Notes under the pieces: model-generated | Database searches by the model: none | The model's input: the letters and a program-made list of their open reading frames with translations, nothing else | Told to the model about the DNA's origin: nothing | Program-made: the position numbers and the translations under genes | Origin: Symbiodinium natans | Taxonomy: Eukaryota > Sar > Dinophyceae > Suessiales > Symbiodiniaceae | NCBI GenBank assembly: GCA_905221605.1 | Contig: CAJNDS010002336.1 | Coordinates: 426,208-485,318, forward strand | DNA length: 59,111 bases | Direction: 5' to 3' | In this document: positions 53,193 through 59,111 of the stretch, piece after piece | How the letters are laid out: every line of letters starts with the position of its first letter | Numbering within the stretch: the stretch's first letter is position 1

Positions 53193-53417
53193 TAATCCCT
53201 TCCCCCTTTTATTAAACCCCCCCCCCCCCTAACTAGGCCGAAACCGACCCCGCCTTTTAAACCCGATTCCGAATGAGGGGGGGTTCAGGGTTCCCAAAAC
53301 CCTCAAGCCAACAGACCCCAAACATGACATTTGAAAAACCTCCCCCTAACAATAAACACGCATTTCGAGTTTCTGTTGCCCCCCCCCCCCCCGTTTAATA
53401 TTAGGGGGAAGGGATTA
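53193..53417. mobile_element. MITE-like element family H
   Basis: Terminal inverted repeats of about 25 bp: TAATCCCTTCCCCCTTTTAT then TAAAC on the left, inverse on the right. C runs lie just inside the left arm and just before the right arm. 225 bp, no ORF. Confidence 0.78.
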
Positions 53418-53604
53418 AGCTCCTTCTATCAAGGGATTGAAGCCCTAAAGCGACTTCCTAAACCCTAAACCCTAAACCCTAAACCCTAAATAGCTGTCTT
53501 CTGTAGCGGGCGGCTCAAGCAGTAAAACTATGTCGAGATCACTGCGCCTTGAGGGCTTGGTCAGGATCCATGGACATGGAGGAATTGGGCAAGGCTAGGG
53601 TGTA

Positions 53605-53700
53605 GGGTTTAGGGTTTAGGGTTTAGGGTCTAGGGTCTAGGGTTTAGGGTTTAGGGTTTAGGGTTTAGGGTTTAGGGTTTAGGGTTTAGGGTTTAGGGCT
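53605..53700 (+). repeat. ITS array, TTTAGGG x ~13
   Basis: Two TCTAGGG units interrupt the run. Confidence 0.92.
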
Positions 53701-53811
53701 TCTAGGGGGTTGCTGCGGCCCAAGGGCCGGGGGATCTGGTACCGTGGCTGGGTCCGAAGCCATGGCTCCGAGCGCCACTTGGGCGGGACTCCCCTTACTA
53801 GTCTAAAGAGG

Positions 53812-53862
53812 TTTAGGGTTTAGGGTTTAGGGTTTAGGGTTTAGGGTTTAGGGTTTAGGGCA
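53812..53862 (+). repeat. ITS array, TTTAGGG x 7
   Basis: Uninterrupted. ACTAG lies on both sides (short, could be chance). Confidence 0.9.
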
Positions 53863-54174
53863 CTAGAATATGGGGGCCGAGGCGATGACCTTTTGGGCTC
53901 CTTCCCCCATCAGCCGATTCCAGTGGGTTGATAGACGTGGCGGGGGCTTTAGGGTGGAGAAAGGGCAGTCGGGTTTTTCAGGGTTTAGGGTACTAGGGTT
54001 TAGGGTTTAGGGTTTAGGGTTTAGGGTTGCAGGACGTATTCAGACCTTCGTGGAGTGCGTGATGGTACAAGGTATCCTTGGGGGGGTTTGCTTGGGGACA
54101 TGGCGCCCCACAAAAGCCGGAAAACGCTTCCGCAGGCGACTGGCGCAGCGAAGCACAAGGTTTATAGGGTCCTC

Positions 54175-54268
54175 CTAAACCCTAATCCCTAATCCCTAAA
54201 CCCTAAACCCTAAACCCTAAACCCTGAACCCTAAACCCTAAACCCTAAACCCTAAACCCTAATCCCCC
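54175..54268 (-). repeat. ITS array, CCCTAAA x ~11
   Basis: Begins with CCCTAATCC units and has one CCCTGAA. Confidence 0.9.
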
Positions 54269-54894
54269 ATCAAAAGGACATAAGTGGTTTATGGCAGCCC
54301 TGCGAGCCCCGAATTCTACACACCGGAACAAACTGATGGATGGAAGCAGCTTGTTCGAAGCAAAATCGATCTGCAAGTGGGTGGCTTGCCACCCCTGAAG
54401 AAGTAGACCCTGAAGAGTAGACGCTAACATCGATTCTCGGGTGTAGCGTTTACAAGGTTTAGGGTATCTTTGAGCCCTAAACTCTAAACATTCCTTGACC
54501 CCAACCACTGAAGCTGCAGCCTCTGAACGCTTATATCTCAAATCAAGGTGGATGTATCACTTTGTGGATTTGAAGGTTTAGGGTTTAGGGTTACGGTTTT
54601 GGGTTGGGGTTTAGGGTTTCGAGATTCTAGAACTTCATCGTACTATCCCAGGCTGGACCCAAATTCAAGGCTTAGCCTCCACCCTATAAACCCCTTAAGC
54701 CCTTCAGACATACCCCGCGCGGTGGAGGGGACCAATGAAGAAGGCCCGGGTGTTCGCGAGCCTCGCAGCAAAGAGGAATCGGCTCTCCTAACCCTGAGGA
54801 TCCCAAAACCCCTACGTTTCATGGGCTACTTAGCGCCCACCCTAGAGCCCTAGGCCCTAAACCTTAGACTCTTGTGAGGGTGATGGACTCTGTG

Positions 54895-55020
54895 GCTTGG
54901 CAGCCCAGTAACCCTAAACCCTAAACCCTAAACCCGGGCACCCCTTTTTTCGGTGGCTACCTTATGAGGGAACCCAGAACCAAAAAAAAAAGGGTGAAGG
55001 GTACCAGTGGGCTACCAAGC
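54895..55020. mobile_element. MITE-like family B, copy 2, interrupted by an ITS
   Basis: Left end GCTTGGCAGCCCAGT (54895-54909) is the inverse of the right end ACCAGTGGGCTACCAAGC (55003-55020). Immediately after CAGT, 26 bp of CCCTAAA units (54910-54935) stand where the mirrored right end predicts GGTACCCTT. The element then resumes with CACCCCTTTTTTCGG and its AACCCAGAACC core. Confidence 0.72.
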
Positions 55021-55122
55021 TTTGGGGATTAGGGTTTAGGGGTTTTGGGGTTTAGGGGTTTAGGGGTTTAGGGGTTTAGGGTTTAGGGGTTTAGGGTTTA
55101 GGGTTTAGGGTTTAGGGTTTAC
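55020..55122 (+). repeat. ITS array with TTTAGGGG octamers
   Basis: Six or more octamers pass into canonical heptamers. Confidence 0.9.
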
Positions 55123-55221
55123 CTGAAGCCACAAATGTAAGGTACATGTGGGGCCCTCGAGGTCAGAGCCTTAGTCGGTTGAGGGTCAAAAAGTAGCCCT
55201 CGACCTGGAAGCCTGGACCCT

Positions 55222-55232
55222 CCCCCCCCCCC

Positions 55233-55266
<34 letters not shown>
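55222..55266. repeat. 12-C / 33-A composite homopolymer
   Basis: C from 55222 to 55233, then A from 55234 to 55266. Confidence 0.95.
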
Positions 55267-55271
<5 letters not shown>

Positions 55272-55654
55272 GAAACAATACTGAGTATAGGGTTAAGGGT
55301 TTAGGGTTTAGGGTTTAGGTGAGGACCTATAGGTGAAGATGTAGTGCGAGATTTCGCTGAGAGTTTTAAGTTATGACGCTCGTCGACTTGAATGCCAAAA
55401 TGCCTCGGGGCGGGCTTCAACGGAAAAGACTTAGACCCCAAACCCGATACATCCTAGCCCTAAAGCCTTAACCGTAGCCCTATAGACCCCAAACCCTAAA
55501 CCCTAAACCCTAAACCCTAAACCCTAAACCCTAGCCCTAAACCCAAACCATGAAGGAATGCCCATGGCGCGATCCTGCGCCCGCCGAAGGGGGCACAGCA
55601 CTGGAGGCCGCGGTGGGAGCACCCGGGGTCCTCGAAAGTCTTCGGGCGTTGAGG

Positions 55655-55757
55655 GTTTAGGGTTTCGGGTTTAGGATGAGGGTTTAGGGTTTAGGGTTTA
55701 GGGTTTAGGGTTTAGGGTTTAGGGTTTATAGTGTTTAGGGTTTAGGGTTTAGGGTAG
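55655..55757 (+). repeat. ITS array, TTTAGGG x ~11, flanked by direct repeats
   Basis: AGTCTTC...GCGTTG lies on both sides (55637 and 55756). Confidence 0.9.
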
Positions 55758-56027
55758 TCTTCAAGAGCGTTGGGTGGAGGGCCATGCAAACCCTAAACCC
55801 TGAACCCTCAAAGCCACACGGGAATAGGTCTCAGAGCCGCCTCAGAAGTCTGGGTGGGGCTTCAGAGTGATTTTAAGAGTATCCTCCCCCCCCCCTCCCT
55901 AGGGTTTAGGTTCGCTTTTTTGTGGTTTCCGGTGTAAGAGCCTCAAAAGGCACTTAAGCCATTTGGTTGCTGGCAGCTTCCCGCTGCCCAACCCTCAGTC
56001 CTGAACAATAGGAAGCTCTGTTCAGGT

Positions 56028-56375
56028 ATAGGGTTTAGGGTTTAGGGTTTCGGGTTTAGGGTTTGGGGTTTGGGGTTTGGGGTTTAGGGTTTAGGGTTTA
56101 GGATTTAGTAGGTTAAGGTTCAGGGGGTTTAGTAGGTTAGGGTTTAGGGTTTTAGGGTTTAGGGTTTGGGGTTTAGGGTTCAGGGTTCAGGGTTCAGGGT
56201 TCAGGGTTTTGGGTTTGGGGTTTAGGGTTTAGTAGGTTAGGAGTTAGGGTTTAGTAGGTTAGGGTTTAGGTTTCAGGGTTCAGGGTTCAGGGTTCAGGGT
56301 TTAGGGTTTAGGGTTTAGGGTTCAGGGTTCAGGGTTTGGGGTTTAGGGTTTAATTAGGCTTTAGGCTTTAGGGTT
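56028..56375 (+). repeat. Long heterogeneous ITS field
   Basis: TTTAGGG, TTTGGGG, runs of four TTCAGGG (twice) and a repeated TTTAGTAGGTTAGGG composite (about 56105, 56130, 56230, 56250). About 350 bp, all in one orientation. Confidence 0.9.
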
Positions 56376-56620
56376 TTGAACCCCTGCAAAATCACCCGGG
56401 CCTTACAGACTATCAACCCAAAACACGAAGTTTTGCGCAGTACAGACACGAAGGCGGAGGCCCTGACCGTTGAGCTGGGTTCGCCAAACTTCCGCCGCGG
56501 CCTTCCATGAGCTTGGCAGATTTAGGGTTTAGGGTAAGGGTTTAGGGTTTGTAGGGTTTAGGGTTTGGGCTTTAGGGTTTCGGGTTTGGGACTTAGGGTT
56601 TAGGGTTGGGGTTTAGGGTT

Positions 56621-56709
56621 TAGGGGTACCTTATTGGTGTTCTTCTTACAAGGGAATCCCACTATTTGGGAGACACTGTTGGGGTCCCTCATTTCCGTAA
56701 ACCCTCATT
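56621..56709. mobile_element. MITE-like element family A, copy 8
   Basis: The body GGGGTACCTTATTGG ... GGGAATCCCACTATTTGGGA ... GGGGTCCCTCATTTCCGTAA matches copies 51681 and 58655. The left terminus is replaced by TTTAGGG units. Confidence 0.68.
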
Positions 56710-57172
56710 TAGGGTTTGAGGGGTTAGGTTTTGTTGGCTTTGGGACTTGAAAGGGCCCTTAAGCCTAAGGCTTAGGCCCTAAGCCTTATTGAGTGTAGGG
56801 ATTCAGGTTTGAAAATGAGGGTTTTGGTTGAGGGTAGCAAGTCAAAGGTATTAGGGTTTGGGGTAGTAGAGGGTCAAGGGTTTCACGGTTTTTGGCGAAG
56901 CCCATGGGGCTTCCAAAACTAGAAAGTTAGATTGCAACAAGAAAGGCCCTAACACGAAACCATGTAACCCTTAAACCTCTACCACAAACCAAGACCTCGC
57001 AAGACCCTAGACCCTAGACCCTAAACCCTAGACACAAAACCCCAAACCCCGAAGAATCCTAAATCGCCCCGGATAGTGGGCTTAAACCGACTGGCCCGAG
57101 ACTTTAGACGGCTTGCCTCTGGGCCAGGGTCATCCGAAGCGCTTCTAGGTTTAGGTCTTCTCTCAGAAATAG

Positions 57173-57282
57173 TCAACATACCCCTTTGGGCAGAACCCTT
57201 ACAAGAAAGTAAGGGGTATGGTACAATCCTTCCTTATATCCTCCTTTCAGACAATAAGGGGTATGGGTTGGGGGTATGTTGA
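57173..57282. mobile_element. MITE-like element family I
   Basis: TCAACATACCCC (57173-57184) and GGGGTATGTTGA (57271-57282) are perfect inverses. An internal AAGGGGTATGG occurs twice. 110 bp, no ORF that matters. Confidence 0.65.
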
Positions 57283-57510
57283 GTGATTCTAAGAGCTTCG
57301 GGTTTCCAGGGCCTTGGGCTTCGGGGATTGGAATTTGGCGTTGTGGGGCTTTTGGGTTTGGGGCCTAGATCCCATAACTAACAAGGGTGTCAGGACCGAA
57401 CCAAAAACTCCTCCAAACAAAGAAACAGCAAACTTACCCTAAACCCTCAACCCCCCTAAACCCCAAACCCTCAACCCCTCAAGTCCTAAACCCTTAACCC
57501 CCCAAACCCC

Positions 57511-57602
57511 CATATGGGCATTTCCCAAAATAGGGGTACCCCTTTTGTACCCAAATAGAATAGAATCCCCCTAAGGCCCCAGTCTCGGAAACACCCAATA
57601 TG
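57511..57602. mobile_element. MITE-like element family A, copy 9
   Basis: Left CATATGGGCATTTCCCAAAA then TAGGGGTACC; right TCTCGGAAACACCCAATATG. Internal AATAGAATAGAATCCCC box. Confidence 0.75.
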
Positions 57603-57804
57603 AAAAAACGCTAAACCCTAAACCCTAAACCCTAATCCCTAATCCCCAATCCCAAAACACCCCAAACCCTAAACCCTAAACCCTACAATGTCTTTGTTGC
57701 TCGATGAGCTCGGTGAGACAGCGAACCTCCCAGAGGTGAATTCAGGTGGCTCGGTGAGGGGTGAGACAAAGAGGTGAAATCGAGCAGCTCTTCTCCGTGA
57801 AGGG

Positions 57805-57857
57805 AGTGGGGGGGTTTAGGGTTTAGGGTTTAGGGTTCGGGGTTTAGGGTTTAGGAA
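57805..57857 (+). repeat. Short ITS, TTTAGGG x ~6
   Basis: Includes one TTCGGGG. Confidence 0.85.
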
Positions 57858-58109
57858 GGCTGCGTTCCCAGAGAGGGAACACCGGCAGAGCTTGCAGGAG
57901 CTCGAAGCGGAGATGGAATCCTAAGCCAAACTTCTGGATGCCGAGGATGGACAAAGACACGGACCCTAGACCCTAAACGCCAAAGCCCAAAGGCCAAACC
58001 CTGTACAAACCAGAACGCAACCAGCTGTGCAAAGACGGCGACGTCCGCGCTCACCTGTGCTAGATCTCGATCGGCTTCCTTGGCGGCTACCCGAGTCGGA
58101 TCCCAAAAT

Positions 58110-58162
58110 CTTAGGGGTTTAGGGTTTAGGGTTTAGGGTTTAGGGTTTAGGGTTTAGGGCTT
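58110..58162 (+). repeat. ITS array, TTTAGGG x 7
   Basis: Uninterrupted. Confidence 0.9.
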
Positions 58163-58654
58163 CAGGTTACTGACATATGATTCTTCCAAAAAGGAGAACA
58201 AACCAGACAATTCAAAGTGCACAAACGCTGGCCAGAATATACCTACTGCAACCCACGAGGCGTCTCAGTTTGTGCCTTGTGGGGTCGAAGCTGAGGGTTT
58301 CGGGTGTGCGTATGGGCCCTTCCCCCAGTTCAGGGCGCGTCGCCTTTGCCTCGGGGGCTTGGGCTTCGTATAGGGTGGGTCTGAGGGGCTTCAAAGGGTT
58401 TTAAGGGGTTTCAAGGGCTTCAAAAAGGCTTTAAACCGGAAAGGGTTTACAAAAAGGTTTCAACGAGCTTCAAGGGGAGTAGGGCTCCGGGTTTATGAAA
58501 AAAAACACTCAGCGCCCCGGCGGGTTGGGCTTTCGAATGAAGCGCATGGAGGCTCCTGGCGCTTGCCGGCAGACGCGGGCGCGACGCAGGGTGGTGCAAG
58601 ACTTCTTAGGGCTTGGGTCTGTGTAGTTCTTGAGAGCTCGAGGCTCTTGGTTGG

Positions 58655-58761
58655 TATTTGGGGGTTTCCGAAATTAGGGGTACCTCACTGGGGTTCTTAT
58701 TTTCAGGGAATCCTAATGCTTGGGGATCTATATTTGAGTCCTATTTTTGTAAACTCTCATT
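58655..58761. mobile_element. MITE-like element family A, copy 10
   Basis: Left TATTTGGGGGTTTCCGAAAT then TAGGGGTACC; core GGGAATCCTAATGCTTGGGG; right TTTTTGTAAACTCTCATTTG. A further inverted pair GGTCCCTT / AAGGGACC follows at 58781-58817. Confidence 0.7.
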
Positions 58762-59111
58762 TGGTGAATCTAGATAAAGAGGTCCCTTATTGGTATCACA
58801 AGGAAAATGAAGGGACCACTCTGGGAATCCTGATTGAAAACTCCCATGTCCCCTAGCATACGAAGCCCAAAGCACCAAATGCAACCACAAAACAGGAGGA
58901 GCCCTAAGCCCCTGAGCCACAAACTGAACTTCAACCAAATCAACCCAACTCTGCCAAATGCCTGAAACCTCCCTAAACTCTAAACCCTAAACCCGAAACC
59001 CTAAACTTTAAGGCCCTAAGGCCTAAAAGCTTTTACAAAACAACCACTGGCATTCCAAAAAACCCTCAACCTAAGCCCCCAACACACCCGACAACGTGAA
59101 GCAAACCTTGA

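Larger units (their letters stand above)
1..59111. repeat. Interspersed telomere-type (TTTAGGG)n sea across the window
   Basis: Runs of TTTAGGG (plus strand) or CCCTAAA (minus-strand G-rich) recur from end to end, from a single heptamer up to more than 20 tandem units, with frequent variants (TTTGGGG, TTCAGGG, TTTCGGG, TTAGGGC, TGTAGGG and the octamers TTTTAGGG/TTTAGGGG). Orientation switches repeatedly, so this is not one chromosome end. The main ITS-free stretches are about 7.0-9.3, 21.67-22.8, 27.65-31.79, 36.6-37.2 and 39.0-41.45 kb. Individual long arrays are listed separately. Confidence 0.95.

Noticed and set aside
58563-58856. 97-codon plus-strand ORF
   Set aside because: Most of its length is a family A element and the adjoining inverted repeat.

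Overview
The window is nuclear eukaryotic DNA. It is gene-poor, most likely from a dinoflagellate alga (Symbiodiniaceae-like). That placement is an inference from three observations: (i) the telomere-type heptamer TTTAGGG/CCCTAAA occurs about every 100-400 bp on both strands; (ii) coding density is very low, and the only convincing ORFs encode polytopic membrane proteins without recognisable domains; (iii) there is a dense population of short inverted-repeat (MITE-like) elements and minisatellites. TTTAGGG telomeres also occur in plants, many green algae, chromerids and some apicomplexans, so the assignment is not proven. I saw no dinoflagellate spliced-leader relic, rRNA, convincing tRNA, transposase or reverse transcriptase.

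Layout. 1-7 kb: interstitial telomeric repeat (ITS) arrays in both orientations with short unique spacers and a few MITE-like elements (families A, B, E, F). 7.1-9.3 kb: three abutting minisatellites (107-bp, ~32-bp and 33-bp units). 9.3-21.2 kb: ITS arrays, including the longest pair (10.47-10.89 kb), a perfect head-to-head telomeric palindrome at 13955-13980 and scattered MITEs. 21.4-22.8 kb: ITS-poor island with a minus-strand membrane-protein exon (21989-22708). 22.8-27.6 kb: ITS arrays, a 16-bp minisatellite and a 21/22-bp inverted minisatellite. 27.7-31.2 kb: a satellite of nine full ~359-bp units plus a truncated one, with higher-order structure, followed by a GA microsatellite. 31.8-38.9 kb: ITS arrays, many MITEs and a second inverted 21-bp minisatellite (36.6-37.1 kb). 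39.0-41.4 kb: ITS-free island holding the best gene, a 431-residue multi-pass membrane protein on the minus strand. 41.4-59.1 kb: ITS arrays alternating with unique spacers, more MITEs and AT microsatellites.

The most interesting pattern concerns how the ITS arrays sit in the DNA. At about ten places an array lies between two copies of the same non-telomeric flank (direct repeats of 8-42 bp), and in two cases it lies inside, or duplicates the end of, a MITE-like element. This suggests that telomeric repeats were inserted at staggered breaks or by template-switching synthesis, many times. The two candidate genes and the large satellite lie in the longest ITS-free stretches. There is no evidence that the two genes work together.
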